From assembly GCF_002968575.1 (NCBI RefSeq), contig NZ_PVBM01000019.1, positions 1 to 64,000 of the forward strand: 64,000 nucleotides of DNA, written 5' to 3'. Positions 8,156 to 17,574 of this stretch are shown piece after piece; the first letter of the stretch is position 1, and each line of letters opens with the position of its first letter. The notes beneath the pieces were generated by a model that saw nothing but the letters and a program-made list of their open reading frames with translations, had not been told where the DNA came from and did not search any database. Source of the DNA: Neorhizobium huautlense (GTDB taxonomy: Bacteria; Pseudomonadota; Alphaproteobacteria; Rhizobiales; Rhizobiaceae). Both the position numbers and the translations under genes were made by a program.

Positions 8156-8746
8156 ATGGCACAGGCAAGTGGTCAAAAGGACGAACAGCAGGGACCGGGC
8201 CGCAAAGGCGTATGGAGCCTGCTCGCCGATCGCGGTGGGCAATCCGCAATCGAATTCACGCTGCTTCTGCCTTTGATGGCTCTGATGTTTGCCGGCACCG
8301 TCGACCTCGGCGAAGGTCTCATGGTCCAACGGAAGATCAACCAGATCGCGGAAGTCGCGAGCGACATCGTCGCGCAGGAAGCAAGCTGGAATGCGAGCGA
8401 CCTTCGGACTCTCCTTGAGGGGACCGCAGCCATTCTCACGCCCTTCGACGGCACCGAACTCGACATCCAGGTTGCGATTGTCGATTTTGATGCCGCGGGC
8501 AATGCAAGCGTCAACTGGTCTCGCGCCTATCAGGCAGACCAGTTGGCTTCCGGCACGCCGCCGCCATTCGACATACCCGACGACGTCGTCGAGAGCGGCG
8601 TCCAGCTGGTGATTGCCAAAGTGGACTACACGATGACCACGCCTTTTACATCGCTATTGTCGAGCATCACCGGCAATACCGAATACAGCTTTGTCGGAAA
8701 GGCGATTTCACGGCCGCGCGTAGGCGACAAGATCTCCCTGAAATAG
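8156..8746 (+). CDS. Second TadE-family pseudopilin-like protein
   Basis: 196 residues. A longer hydrophilic leader (about 1-36, rich in Gln and Lys) precedes DRGGQSAIEFTLLLPLMALMFAG, again the G-x-x-A-I-E-F pseudopilin helix. A soluble domain follows with a DIQVAIVDFDAAGN stretch typical of TadE-like proteins. ATG 8156 with GAGGCGGG upstream is chosen over earlier in-frame codons that overlap the preceding gene. Third member of the three-gene Tad-like operon. Diverged from the protein at 7636, so it is probably a distinct subunit and not a recent duplicate. Confidence 0.85.
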   Translation: MAQASGQKDEQQGPGRKGVWSLLADRGGQSAIEFTLLLPLMALMFAGTVDLGEGLMVQRKINQIAEVASDIVAQEASWNASDLRTLLEGTAAILTPFDGTELDIQVAIVDFDAAGNASVNWSRAYQADQLASGTPPPFDIPDDVVESGVQLVIAKVDYTMTTPFTSLLSSITGNTEYSFVGKAISRPRVGDKISLK

Positions 8747-8770
8747 CCAACCGGGAAATAACCAAACCGG

Positions 8771-9220
8771 TCAGGCTTTCTTGACCCAGCGCCCTTCTTC
8801 CGACTGCTGCCAATAGGCCAGCGTATGGCCCTCGCCCTTCAGCCTTTTCCACTGGGCACGGGCATTTTCGAGCTGTTCGGCGTCATATCCGTCGAACATG
8901 AAGACGACGCGCTCGTATGTCTCGACAGGCGGTGGATCGGCGCCGTCGACCACAAACCGCACGCTTGCCCCATTGCCGTTTTCGCTGCCTGCGGTCAAAA
9001 GCACGGGCTGAGCGTCAGCCCTCGGCGAAATATCGGTCCCGTGCGGCAGGAAACTGTCCTCGCGGAAGCTCCACAGATGCGCGTCGAGAAAATCCCGACG
9101 CGCCTCCGCATTGGTCTGCACCACGACCTTCCAGCCGCGTTCGACGCTCTTTTCGAGCAGCGCCGGCAGCGCGTCTTCCAGTTTCGATTCCGTCAGATGA
9201 TAGAACAGGACCTCGGTCAT
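8771..9220 (-). CDS. holC: DNA polymerase III chi subunit
   Basis: 149 residues matching HolC: MTEVLFYHLTESKLEDALPALLEKSVERGWKVVVQ at the N-terminus, DAHLWSFREDSFLPHG in the middle, and a C-terminal YDAEQLENARAQWKRLK segment. Chi joins the clamp loader to single-strand binding protein during replication. It lies directly downstream of pepA on the minus strand, an association also common elsewhere in proteobacteria. The ATG at 9220 is only 3 bases past a 48-base hairpin that contains the pepA stop, and no free Shine-Dalgarno is visible, so translation probably depends on pepA (see that feature). Confidence 0.93.
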   Translation of the reverse strand: MTEVLFYHLTESKLEDALPALLEKSVERGWKVVVQTNAEARRDFLDAHLWSFREDSFLPHGTDISPRADAQPVLLTAGSENGNGASVRFVVDGADPPPVETYERVVFMFDGYDAEQLENARAQWKRLKGEGHTLAYWQQSEEGRWVKKA

Positions 9221-9223
9221 CAC

Positions 9224-9271
9224 GGTTGAGAACCCATATTTAGTCGAACCGACAAATGTGGGTTCTCAACC
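9224..9271 (-). promoter_or_regulatory. Long hairpin spanning pepA stop and the holC ribosome-binding region
   Basis: GGTTGAGAACCCA (9224-9236) is perfectly repeated inverted at 9259-9271, and the inside extends the stem with ATTT/AAAT and GTCG/CGAC, leaving a 3-base loop. In the minus-strand RNA there is one mismatch and one bulged base. The pepA stop (9266-9268) lies in the first arm; the second arm ends 3 bases before the holC ATG. There is no U-tract, so a terminator is less likely than a translation-coupling hairpin or a mobile palindromic element. Confidence 0.75.
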
Positions 9272-10759
9272 CACCTCGTAATGCGCGCGCACCAATTCGT
9301 CCAGAAGCCTTACGCCATAACCGGAACCCCAGGACTGGTTGATTTCGTTGGCGGGCGAATTCATCGCCGTCCCGGCGATATCGAGATGAGCCCATGCTGT
9401 CTCGCCGACGAACCGCTTCAGAAGCTGAGCGGCCGTGATCGAGCCGGCATTGCGTCCGCCGGTATTCTTCATGTCGGCGAACTTGGAATCGATCATCTTG
9501 TCGTATTCCTTGCCGAGCGGCATGCGCCACAGCTTCTCCCCCGTTACCTCGCCCACCGAAGTAAGTTGGCCGGCAAGCGTGTCGTCGTTGGAAAAAAGCC
9601 CCGCATGCTGGTTGCCAAGCGCCACCACGATCGCGCCGGTGAGGGTCGCAAGGTTGATCATGAAACGCGGCTTGAACCGGTCCTTGCAATACCAAAGCGC
9701 GTCGGCAAGCACGAGGCGGCCTTCCGCGTCCGTATTGATGATCTCGATCGTCTGGCCCGACATGGTGGTGACGATGTCGCCCGGGCGCTGCGCATTGCCG
9801 TCAGGCATGTTTTCGACGAGGCCGATGATGCCGACCGCGTTCACCCTGGCCTTGCGGGCAGCCAGCGTGTGCATAAGCCCGGTGACGGCGGCGGCGCCGC
9901 CCATGTCGCCCTTCATGTCTTCCATGCCGGCGCCCGGCTTGATGGAAATGCCGCCCGTATCGAAGACCACGCCCTTTCCGACGAAGGCGACTGGCACATC
10001 CTTCGCCTTGCCGCCCTTCCAGTGCATGACGGCAAGCCGCGGCGGCCTGACCGACCCCTGCGCCACGCCGAGCAGCGCCCCCATGCCGAGCTTCTTCATC
10101 TCCTTCTCGGTGAGGATTTCCACCTCGACACCGAGGTTTTCGAGCTCCTTGGCCCTGTCGGCAAATTCCAGGGGGCCGAGCGCATTCGGCGGTAGATTGA
10201 CGAGCTCGCGCGCCAGGTTGACGCCGGCGGCGATCGCCTCCGATTCGCCAAAGGCATTCTTTGCGGCGGCGGGATCGGCCGTGACGATCGTGACCTTGAC
10301 GGTTTTCGGCGCCTTGTCGTCGTCATCGTTCTTCTTGGTCTTGTAGGCATCGAAGCTATAGGCGCGCATAAGCATGCCGAGCGCAAAGCCCGCCGCCCGG
10401 GCGGCGCCGACCTCGACACCCGGTACATCGAGGAAGATCACCACCTTGCTCATCGATTTGACGGAAGCGGCCGCAACGCCGCCGGCCTTCAGCCAATCCT
10501 GAGCCGTCAGGGCGTCCGCCTTGCCGAGGCCGAGCACGACCAGCCGGTCGGCAGCCGAACCTTGCGGCGCGATGATGTCGAGCATCGTCATGGCCTTGGC
10601 GGAAAATTTCGCGATCTCGGCCGCACGGGCTCCGACGCCGGCGGGATCTGCTTCGGCGACACCCGCCGCAGGCCCGTCGCCGGAAAGCTTCAGCTGGATG
10701 ACGAGGCCACCGTCGATCTTGGCGGACTTGGCGAAGGAGATATCGAATTTCACGGACAT
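9266..10759 (-). CDS. pepA: Leucyl aminopeptidase (M17), cytosol aminopeptidase
   Basis: 497 residues, normal length for PepA. The C-terminal catalytic half carries [16 protein letters not shown] and the M17 signature [14 protein letters not shown], which supply the Lys, Asp and Glu ligands for two divalent metals. PepA removes N-terminal residues from peptides; in some bacteria it also binds DNA. The N-terminal half is the variable macro-like domain. ATG 10759 follows TGGAG at good spacing. First gene of a pepA-holC operon; a 250-base non-coding gap separates it from the divergent PAP2 gene and should contain both promoters. Confidence 0.96.
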   Translation of the reverse strand: MSVKFDISFAKSAKIDGGLVIQLKLSGDGPAAGVAEADPAGVGARAAEIAKFSAKAMTMLDIIAPQGSAADRLVVLGLGKADALTAQDWLKAGGVAAASVKSMSKVVIFLDVPGVEVGAARAAGFALGMLMRAYSFDAYKTKKNDDDDKAPKTVKVTIVTADPAAAKNAFGESEAIAAGVNLARELVNLPPNALGPLEFADRAKELENLGVEVEILTEKEMKKLGMGALLGVAQGSVRPPRLAVMHWKGGKAKDVPVAFVGKGVVFDTGGISIKPGAGMEDMKGDMGGAAAVTGLMHTLAARKARVNAVGIIGLVENMPDGNAQRPGDIVTTMSGQTIEIINTDAEGRLVLADALWYCKDRFKPRFMINLATLTGAIVVALGNQHAGLFSNDDTLAGQLTSVGEVTGEKLWRMPLGKEYDKMIDSKFADMKNTGGRNAGSITAAQLLKRFVGETAWAHLDIAGTAMNSPANEINQSWGSGYGVRLLDELVRAHYEVG

Positions 10760-11009
10760 TGCGACTCCAGAAGGCTCTCGGACAGGAAGCCGCGATCATC
10801 CCCGTTTCGGGCTCGAACGCAAGGTCGAGAGACCTCAACTCTGCCGTGATGTGCTTAATGCGAGCCGTCCCGGACGCCTTTCGGCACTGGCCCCCGCGCC
10901 AAAAGGCTCCGTTCCTCCGACTGACACCGACGATATCGCCCCGATACCTGTTCAAATCGTCCGTCTCTTGGATTAGGGTCGCGCCGCCCGATCAACCGGA
11001 TAGGACTGC

Positions 11010-11801
11010 ATGCCCCTCCACTCCCGCACCGCCCCCCATTGGCGAATCGCCACGCGGCGCTTTTTCGCCAGGCCGACGGGCTGGCTTCTGACGTTGATGA
11101 TCCTCTGGTGGGTGCTGCTCGCGACCTTTTACCTGTTCCCGCAGATCGACCTCGCCGTCGCACATGCCTTCTTCGAGGAAGCGGTCTGCGGTCAGGCCGT
11201 CGAACAGGGTCGGGTCTGCGGCAGTTTTCCCTATGGCGCCGAAACCGTCTTCGTGGTGATCCGGCGCATTCTCTTTTATCTGCCGTCGCTCACCGCGATC
11301 TACATCCTCTATCGGCTGATCGCCAATCTCCAGCATCACGGAGCGACCTACAGTCCCCGCAAGACGCGGGACTACTCGATCGCATTGATTGCCTTCCTGA
11401 TCGGCCCCTACGTGTTGGTCAATCTCATCCTGAAACAGATCTCCAACCGGCCCCGCCCCTACGAGACCGATCTCTTCGGCGGCGGGGAGGCGTTCGTCCC
11501 GGCCGGAGACTTCCAGGGCGCCTGCGTCGGCAATTGCTCCTTCATTTCCGGGGAAGCCGCCGGCGCCGGTTGGCTGGCCTGCCTGATCGTGCTGCTGCCG
11601 AAGCCGCTGCGCCCGGTCCTCGGCCCGCCGCTCATCGCCGTCTCGCTCGTCTCGCCGGCTCTCAGGACCTCGTTCGGCGGCCATTATTTCTCAGACGTTA
11701 CGCTCGGATGGCTGTCATCCCTGGTGATCTATGCCGGCGTGGCGGCGTGTTTCGAAATGTCACAGCGGCGAGGAAAACGGAATTCGCAAACAAATTTGTG
11801 A
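11010..11801 (+). CDS. PAP2-family membrane phosphatase
   Basis: 263 residues with about five to six hydrophobic segments. The three PAP2 motif regions are visible: KQISNRPRP (K-x-x-x-x-R-P), CSFISGEAA where most relatives have PSGH, and RTSFGGHYFSDV (R-x5-H-x3-D). Substituting Glu for the His of motif 2 is unusual; an acid-base role for that residue would be altered, although it may be a lineage variant. PAP2 proteins remove phosphate from lipids such as undecaprenyl pyrophosphate, phosphatidylglycerophosphate or lipid A (LpxE/LpxF). Location next to the LPS-export operon makes an envelope lipid plausible, but this is inference. Cysteines in the loops (AVCGQ, VCGSF, GACVGNCSF) suggest a periplasmic disulfide. 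Confidence 0.85.
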   Translation: MPLHSRTAPHWRIATRRFFARPTGWLLTLMILWWVLLATFYLFPQIDLAVAHAFFEEAVCGQAVEQGRVCGSFPYGAETVFVVIRRILFYLPSLTAIYILYRLIANLQHHGATYSPRKTRDYSIALIAFLIGPYVLVNLILKQISNRPRPYETDLFGGGEAFVPAGDFQGACVGNCSFISGEAAGAGWLACLIVLLPKPLRPVLGPPLIAVSLVSPALRTSFGGHYFSDVTLGWLSSLVIYAGVAACFEMSQRRGKRNSQTNL

Positions 11802-11891
11802 CGCACCCCCTGTCGCAAACGCCACGCCGATCGCTTAGATAGGCGCAACCGCCGTCTCGCTGGGGCGGCATGCAGGAAGTCCAGGGCAGGA

Positions 11892-13064
11892 ATGAAGCTT
11901 CTCGAACGCTACATATTGCGCCGGGTTTTCCAGATGTTTCTGGTGACGCTCTTGCCGGTTCTCACCATCATCTGGACCATCCAGGTGCTTGGACGCATCA
12001 ACCTGGTCACGGATACGGGCCAGTCGATGGGTTCGTTCGCGACGCTTGCCACCTATATCCTGCCCACCATCATCCCAGTCGTGCTGCCGTTCGCGCTCGT
12101 CATCGGCATCACCCAGACGCTGACGGCGATGAACAACGATTCGGAACTGCCCGTCATCGACGCGGCCGGAGCCACCCGCAGCATCATCTACCGGCCGGTG
12201 CTGATGCTGGGCCTTGCGCTCAGTCTGTTCTCTTTCCTCGTCACCAATTTCGTCGAACCGCCGTCACGGGTGGCCGCGCGCCAGATGGTCGCCGCCGCCT
12301 ATGCCGACCTGCTTTCCTCGGTGATCGAAGAAAAAACCTTCCGCAGCATCGAAAACGGTCTCTACGTCCAGATTTCCGAGCGCCATTCCGGCCGCGTGTT
12401 GAGAGGGCTTTTCGTCGTCGACTACCGCGACCCGAATTTCGACCTCATCTATTACGCCCGCGAGGGATCGATCGACGAAAGCGGCACGTCGCTGACCATG
12501 CGGGACGGAGAGGTTCACCGCAAATCGGCCGATGGGCGGATTTCGATCATCAAATTCGTTTCCTACGCCTTCGACCTTTCGGCCATGGCCAAATCCGAAG
12601 GTGGTCTGCCGCAATATTCCACCGACCGCAGCCTGGCTTTCCTGCTGAACCCGGATCCGAACGACCCGCTCTATCAGAAATCTCCGGACAGTTACCGGGC
12701 CGAGTTACACAGGCGCCTGTCGGACTGGCTGTTCCCGATCACCTTCGCGCTTCTGTCGCTGGTGGTTGCAGGCAATACGCGCTCGCATCGGCAGACGCGC
12801 GTGCATCCGATGGTCTATGCGCTCTTCCTTGCCTTTGCCATCCGCTGGCTCGGCTTCTCGGCAACCAATCTCGTGGAACGCCACCCGCTCTACGCACCAC
12901 TTCCCTATGCGGTGCCGCTCTTCTTCTCGCTGATCGCGATCTACATGCTGGCAACCAACCGGCATTTCTCGACGCCTGCATTCCTCTCCCGCGGGATGTC
13001 GCGCCTGACACGCAATCTGCAGCGCCGTTTTGCGTCCGGCAAAGCGGATGGAGGCGTGGCATGA
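11892..13064 (+). CDS. lptF: LPS export ABC transporter permease LptF
   Basis: 390 residues with the LptF/LptG (YjgP/YjgQ) layout: two or three N-terminal membrane helices (about 12-35, 55-80, 100-120), a large periplasmic beta-jellyroll domain (about 130-270), and three C-terminal helices (about 280-360). The start MKLLERYILRRVF is characteristic. With LptG and the ATPase LptB (not in this window) it extracts LPS from the inner membrane and hands it to LptC/LptA/LptD. It opens the envelope operon, with GGGCAGGA just before the ATG. Its stop overlaps lptG as ATGA at 13061-13064. Confidence 0.95.
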   Translation: MKLLERYILRRVFQMFLVTLLPVLTIIWTIQVLGRINLVTDTGQSMGSFATLATYILPTIIPVVLPFALVIGITQTLTAMNNDSELPVIDAAGATRSIIYRPVLMLGLALSLFSFLVTNFVEPPSRVAARQMVAAAYADLLSSVIEEKTFRSIENGLYVQISERHSGRVLRGLFVVDYRDPNFDLIYYAREGSIDESGTSLTMRDGEVHRKSADGRISIIKFVSYAFDLSAMAKSEGGLPQYSTDRSLAFLLNPDPNDPLYQKSPDSYRAELHRRLSDWLFPITFALLSLVVAGNTRSHRQTRVHPMVYALFLAFAIRWLGFSATNLVERHPLYAPLPYAVPLFFSLIAIYMLATNRHFSTPAFLSRGMSRLTRNLQRRFASGKADGGVA

Positions 13065-14152
13065 TGATCTTTTCGACGCTCGGGCGGTATTTCTTCCGCC
13101 GCTACATCGTGACCGCGCTCTGGTTCCTGCTCGGCGTCAGCGCCATTATTTTCCTGGCGGATTTCAGCGAGACGAGCCGCCGCATGTCCGGCTTTGTCGG
13201 TTATACGGTATCCGCCGGCCTGCTGATGACGGCGATGCGCGTACCGCTCATCCTGCAGCAGACCATTCCGACCCTTAGCCTCTTCATCGGCATGACCGTG
13301 CTGATCGCGCTCAACCGCCGCTACGAACTGGTGGTGACGCGGGCAGCGGGCATATCGGTCTGGCAGTTCGTTTCCCCCTTCGTCGCCGGCGCCTTCCTGG
13401 TCGGGCTTGCCGTCCTCCTGGTGATCAATCCTCTGGCGGCCTGGGGCCAGCGCGAATCGGCCTCTATGGAAGCAAGCTGGCGAGAGGCGAGCAATCGCTC
13501 GCGCGCGTCAGCCTTTGTGCCCTGGATTCGCCAGATCAGCGGCGAGGACGACACGATCATCGGTGCCAAGAGCTATCAGGAGCAGGGAACATTCCTGATC
13601 GACGTGGTTGTTTTCCGTTTCGACAATGACGGCCGCGTCATCATGCGGCAGGACGCCAAGACGGCAAAGTTGGAAAATGGTTACTGGCTTCTTAACGAGG
13701 TTTTGGAGAACCGGCCGGGCGAAATTCCGGTGCGTCGCGAGACTGCACAGGTTCGCACCAACTTGAAACAGGAATATATCCAGGAAAGCCTGGCGCAGCC
13801 GGAAAGCGTTGCGTTTTTTGATCTTTCCAGAAAAATCGAGGTCGGCAAATCTTTCGGCATATCCACAAAGGCGCTCGAGACGCAGTATCACTCGCTGCTG
13901 TCGCTCCCCCTGCTGCTCGTCGCCATGACTCTCATTGCTGCAACAGTCTCATTAAAATTCAGTCGCTTCGCCCAGTCCCGCTCCGTGATTCTGGGTGGAA
14001 TAGTTTCCGGCTTCGTGCTTTATGTCGTAACCGTGCTTGTGAAGGCATTCGGGAGCAGCGGGGCGATTCCTCCCTTCGTGGCGGTCTGGGTTCCAGTCAT
14101 CGTCGCGACGGCGCTCGGGACGACGATTCTGCTTCACCAGGAGGATGGCTAG
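13061..14152 (+). CDS. lptG: LPS export ABC transporter permease LptG
   Basis: 363 residues with the same helix-jellyroll-helix plan as LptF. The start MMIFSTLGRYFFRRYI and the stretch ALNRRYELVVTRAAGISVWQ, the cytoplasmic coupling region contacting LptB, identify the family. The start overlaps the lptF stop by four bases (ATGA), and its own TAG stop shares a base with the lptD GTG start (14152), so lptF, lptG and lptD are translated as a coupled set. This fits the need for equal LptF and LptG. Confidence 0.94.
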   Translation: MMIFSTLGRYFFRRYIVTALWFLLGVSAIIFLADFSETSRRMSGFVGYTVSAGLLMTAMRVPLILQQTIPTLSLFIGMTVLIALNRRYELVVTRAAGISVWQFVSPFVAGAFLVGLAVLLVINPLAAWGQRESASMEASWREASNRSRASAFVPWIRQISGEDDTIIGAKSYQEQGTFLIDVVVFRFDNDGRVIMRQDAKTAKLENGYWLLNEVLENRPGEIPVRRETAQVRTNLKQEYIQESLAQPESVAFFDLSRKIEVGKSFGISTKALETQYHSLLSLPLLLVAMTLIAATVSLKFSRFAQSRSVILGGIVSGFVLYVVTVLVKAFGSSGAIPPFVAVWVPVIVATALGTTILLHQEDG

Positions 14153-16476
14153 TGGCGGTCAGTAACCGCAAACATATAAGACGGCTCGCCGCCGCCCTGC
14201 TGACAGGTGTGTCTGTATGCGTACTCGGCGTATCCGCAATGCCCGTGCATGCGCAGAATCTGGTGCCCGCTCCTGCGGATGGCGCCAAGCTTCTGCTGCG
14301 CGCCAACGAGCTCGTCTATAACCAAGATGCCCAGCAGGTCACCGCCACCGGTGGCGTGCAACTCTATTACAACCGCTATCGGATGGTGGCGCAGCGCGTT
14401 CAGTACGACCAGAAAACCGGGCGCGTCATGGCGACCGGCAATATCGAGCTGATCGAGCCCGGCGGAAACCGCGTCTATGCGGACGAACTCGATGTCACGG
14501 ACGATTTCGGCGAAGGCTTCCTCAATACGCTTCGTGTCGAAACCACCGACAACACCCGGCTTGCCGCCGAAAGCGCGGAGCGCCAGCCGGGTGACCTGAT
14601 GGTGCTGAACAACACCGTCTACACGGCCTGCCTGCCCTGCGCCAAGCAGCCCGGCAAGGCGCCGCTCTGGCAGGTCAAGGCCGAACGCGTCATCCGCAAC
14701 GGCCAGACCCACACGATTCGGCTGGAGAATGCACAGTTCGAGCTGTTCGGTCTGCCGATCGGCAGGCTTCCCTTTGCGATCGAGGTGCCGGACGAGACGG
14801 TAGAGCGCAAGTCGGGCCTGCTCTTCCCGCAGTTCAGCGCCAGCGACAACCTCGGCGTCGGCGTCGCAGTTCCCTATTATCACGTGTTCTCGCCGAGCAT
14901 GGACGCGACGATCACCCCCACCTACTATTCCAATCAGGGATTGTTGCTGCAGGGCGAGATCCGCAACAAGTTCGAGACGGGCGAACACACATTCCGGTTC
15001 GCCGGCATTCACCAGACAAATCCGGACGCTTTCGATTCCGGCACCAGCGACTATGAGGCTGAAAACCGCTTCATGGTCGCCTCGAAGGCTGAATTCCAGA
15101 TCAACCCGCGGTGGACCTTCGGCTGGGACGTGATGGCCCAGAGCGACAACAACTTTTCCAAGACCTACAAGTTGGAAGGTGTCGATAACGACACGTTTAC
15201 AAACGATGTCTACCTGACCGGCCTCGGTACGCGGAACTATTTCGACGTGCACGGCTATTACTTCAACGTGCAGGACAAGGCACCTCGAAACACGCTGGAA
15301 CAGCAGCAGGCGATCGTCTATCCGTCGCTCGACTACAGCTATTACGCCCCGGAACCGATCCTAGGGGGCGAGCTTTCCATCAATGCCAACCTCACCAATC
15401 TCTCCCGCCGGGAAGACGACTGGTACACGGAAGGCACCACCAACCGCTTCCCGGGCCTGGAAGGCAGCTATAGCCGCTTCACGGTGGAAGCCGAGTGGAA
15501 GCGCACCTTCAACATGGATGGGCTATTGCTGACGCCGATCCTCGCCGCGCGGGGCGACGGCCTGCGGCATACCGGCTCCGGCACGCCTGCCTTCTACACC
15601 GGCGATCTCGAGCCGGAAGGCGGCGACAGCCGCTACATGGCCACCGCAGGTCTGGAAGCCCGCTATCCGATCCTGCTGACCACCGAAAACAGCAGCCACG
15701 TCATCGAGCCGATCGCGCAGATCTTCGTCCGCCCGGACGAGCAGATGGCCGGCGGACTGCCGAACGAGGACGCGCAGAGTTTCGTCTTCGACGCCACGTC
15801 GCTGTTCGAACGCGACAAGTTTTCCGGCTACGACCGGATCGAAGGCGGTACCCGCGCCAATGTCGGCCTGCGCTATACCGGCACATTCGACAACGGCATC
15901 GGCGTGAGGAGCATCGTCGGCCAGTCCTTCCACATATCCGGCCAGAACTCATTTGCAACGGAGGACCTGGTGCATGCGGGTGCGAACTCCGGACTGGAAA
16001 CCGATCGTTCGGATTATGTCGCGATGGCCGCGGTCGATCTTCCGCAGGGCTTCACGGTTGGCGTGAACACGCGCTTCGACGAGAAGACCTTTGCCGTCAA
16101 ACGCACGGATGCGTCCCTCGGTTACACGACGCCGCGCGTGCAGGGCACCCTCGTCTATACGCAGGTCGATCCGCAGCCGGAATACGGCTCGGAAGAAGCG
16201 ACCGACGTATTGAAGAACTCGATGACCTTCCGGATCAACGAGAACTGGGCGCTTGCCGGCACGGCGACCTGGGATCTCGCGGAGAAGGAGATCATCAAGC
16301 GCGGCATCGGCGTCAGCTATGCCGACGAGTGCACGATCTTCACGCTTGCCTATACCGACAAGCCGCAAAGCACTGCCGCCAACGACTGGACAGTCAGCGC
16401 GCGCCTGAGCTTCCGTACCCTCGGCGACATCAACATCGGCTCGACGAAGGAATACGATCAGGACTACCGCTATTAA
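14152..16476 (+). CDS. lptD: LPS assembly outer-membrane protein LptD
   Basis: 774 residues. A signal peptide of about 35 residues ends at MPVHAQ. An OstA/LptA-like periplasmic domain follows (about 45-150; ADGAKLLLRANELVYNQDAQQVTATGGVQLYY), then the large beta-barrel domain to the C-terminal aromatic-containing strand (EYDQDYRY). LptD with the lipoprotein LptE inserts LPS into the outer leaflet. The GTG start is placed by AGGAGGA about 7 bases upstream, inside the end of lptG, and by the base shared with the lptG stop. Two cysteines near residues 160-163 (ACLPCA) and one near the C-terminus (YADECTIF) could form the structural disulfides known in LptD. Confidence 0.95.
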   Translation: MAVSNRKHIRRLAAALLTGVSVCVLGVSAMPVHAQNLVPAPADGAKLLLRANELVYNQDAQQVTATGGVQLYYNRYRMVAQRVQYDQKTGRVMATGNIELIEPGGNRVYADELDVTDDFGEGFLNTLRVETTDNTRLAAESAERQPGDLMVLNNTVYTACLPCAKQPGKAPLWQVKAERVIRNGQTHTIRLENAQFELFGLPIGRLPFAIEVPDETVERKSGLLFPQFSASDNLGVGVAVPYYHVFSPSMDATITPTYYSNQGLLLQGEIRNKFETGEHTFRFAGIHQTNPDAFDSGTSDYEAENRFMVASKAEFQINPRWTFGWDVMAQSDNNFSKTYKLEGVDNDTFTNDVYLTGLGTRNYFDVHGYYFNVQDKAPRNTLEQQQAIVYPSLDYSYYAPEPILGGELSINANLTNLSRREDDWYTEGTTNRFPGLEGSYSRFTVEAEWKRTFNMDGLLLTPILAARGDGLRHTGSGTPAFYTGDLEPEGGDSRYMATAGLEARYPILLTTENSSHVIEPIAQIFVRPDEQMAGGLPNEDAQSFVFDATSLFERDKFSGYDRIEGGTRANVGLRYTGTFDNGIGVRSIVGQSFHISGQNSFATEDLVHAGANSGLETDRSDYVAMAAVDLPQGFTVGVNTRFDEKTFAVKRTDASLGYTTPRVQGTLVYTQVDPQPEYGSEEATDVLKNSMTFRINENWALAGTATWDLAEKEIIKRGIGVSYADECTIFTLAYTDKPQSTAANDWTVSARLSFRTLGDINIGSTKEYDQDYRY

Positions 16477-16607
16477 CGCGCGATGGTTCTGATCGGCCCC
16501 CGTCATCGTTTCGCCGCAAGAATTGTGCAAGCGGACGCAAATATAGTAAGAGTAAGGCGAGGCCGACCGGGCAAGCAACCGGTCGGGGCGGGAAAGGAAT
16601 TGGTATC

Positions 16608-17549
16608 ATGTTTGCAATGACCGCAACGCGCAGACTGGCGCTGGCGGCGGCCGTCCTGGCGGCCTCCATTGTCGTACAGCCGGTTTTCCATCAGGCACAA
16701 GCGGCAAGCGGGATCGCAGCCGTCGTCAACCGGACGCCCATCACCAGCAGCGACGTCTCGCGCCGTGCCGCCTTCCTGCGCCTGCAGCGGCAGAAGGCTG
16801 ATACGAAGACGGCGCGCGAAGCGATGGTGGACGAAATCCTCAAACGCCAGGAAATCGCCCGCAACAGGATGTCGGTCAGCACCGAAGAGGTCGACAAGGC
16901 CTTCGAGCGTTTTGCCGCCAGCAACAAGATGAACCCGCAGCAGATGAGCCAGATCCTCGAAAAGGCTGGCGTCGGCGTGGAGCATTTCAAGAATTACATC
17001 GCCGTGCAGATGAGCTGGCCGCGCCTGGTCAACTCCCGTTACGGCGGCGCCCGCGGTCGCATGTCGAGCCAGGAACTCGTCACCCGCATGATGGAAAACA
17101 AGCAGAAGCCGGTCACCACCGAATATTTCCTGCAGCAGGTGATCTTCGTGGTGCCGCCGGCCAAGCGCAACGCAGTTCTCGGCAAGCGCCAGAAGGAAGC
17201 AAACGCAGCGCGCGGCAAGTTCCCCGGCTGCGAGCAGTCCAAGGAATTTGCGGCCGGATATCTTGATGTTTCGATTCGCAGCCTCGGACGGGTTCTCGCG
17301 CCGGAACTTCCGGAAGAGTGGAAACCGCTGATCGAAAAGGCTTCTGGCGGCACCACCGGAACCCGGGTCACCGAACGCGGCGTGGAATTCCTCGCCATCT
17401 GCAACCAGCGCCAGGTATCGGACGACTTTGCGGCCGAAGTGGTCTTCCGTGCGGAGGATCTCGGCAAGGAGCAGAAGTCCGGGCAGAACCCCAACGAGAA
17501 GAAGTTCCTCGACGAACTGCGCTCCAAGGCGCAGATCGAATATCGCTGA
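16608..17549 (+). CDS. surA: SurA-like periplasmic chaperone/peptidylprolyl isomerase
   Basis: 313 residues with a signal peptide ending near FHQAQA (about 31). A SurA N-terminal domain follows ([29 protein letters not shown]..., about 34-160), then a single parvulin-like region (about 165-290). That is shorter than E. coli SurA, which has two parvulin repeats. The parvulin core residues are not clearly conserved, so this protein may act mainly as a chaperone for outer-membrane proteins such as LptD, the adjacent upstream gene. There is a gap of about 130 bases after lptD with GGAAAGGA before the ATG; pdxA starts 25 bases downstream. The lptD-surA-pdxA-rsmA order is conserved across proteobacteria. 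Confidence 0.88.
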   Translation: MFAMTATRRLALAAAVLAASIVVQPVFHQAQAASGIAAVVNRTPITSSDVSRRAAFLRLQRQKADTKTAREAMVDEILKRQEIARNRMSVSTEEVDKAFERFAASNKMNPQQMSQILEKAGVGVEHFKNYIAVQMSWPRLVNSRYGGARGRMSSQELVTRMMENKQKPVTTEYFLQQVIFVVPPAKRNAVLGKRQKEANAARGKFPGCEQSKEFAAGYLDVSIRSLGRVLAPELPEEWKPLIEKASGGTTGTRVTERGVEFLAICNQRQVSDDFAAEVVFRAEDLGKEQKSGQNPNEKKFLDELRSKAQIEYR

Positions 17550-17574
17550 TCCATTCGCCGGTACCGGAGTGCCC

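Noticed and set aside
10760-11009. Small frames in the pepA/PAP2 gap
   Set aside because: They lack ribosome-binding sites and overlap both promoters; treated as a divergent promoter region.
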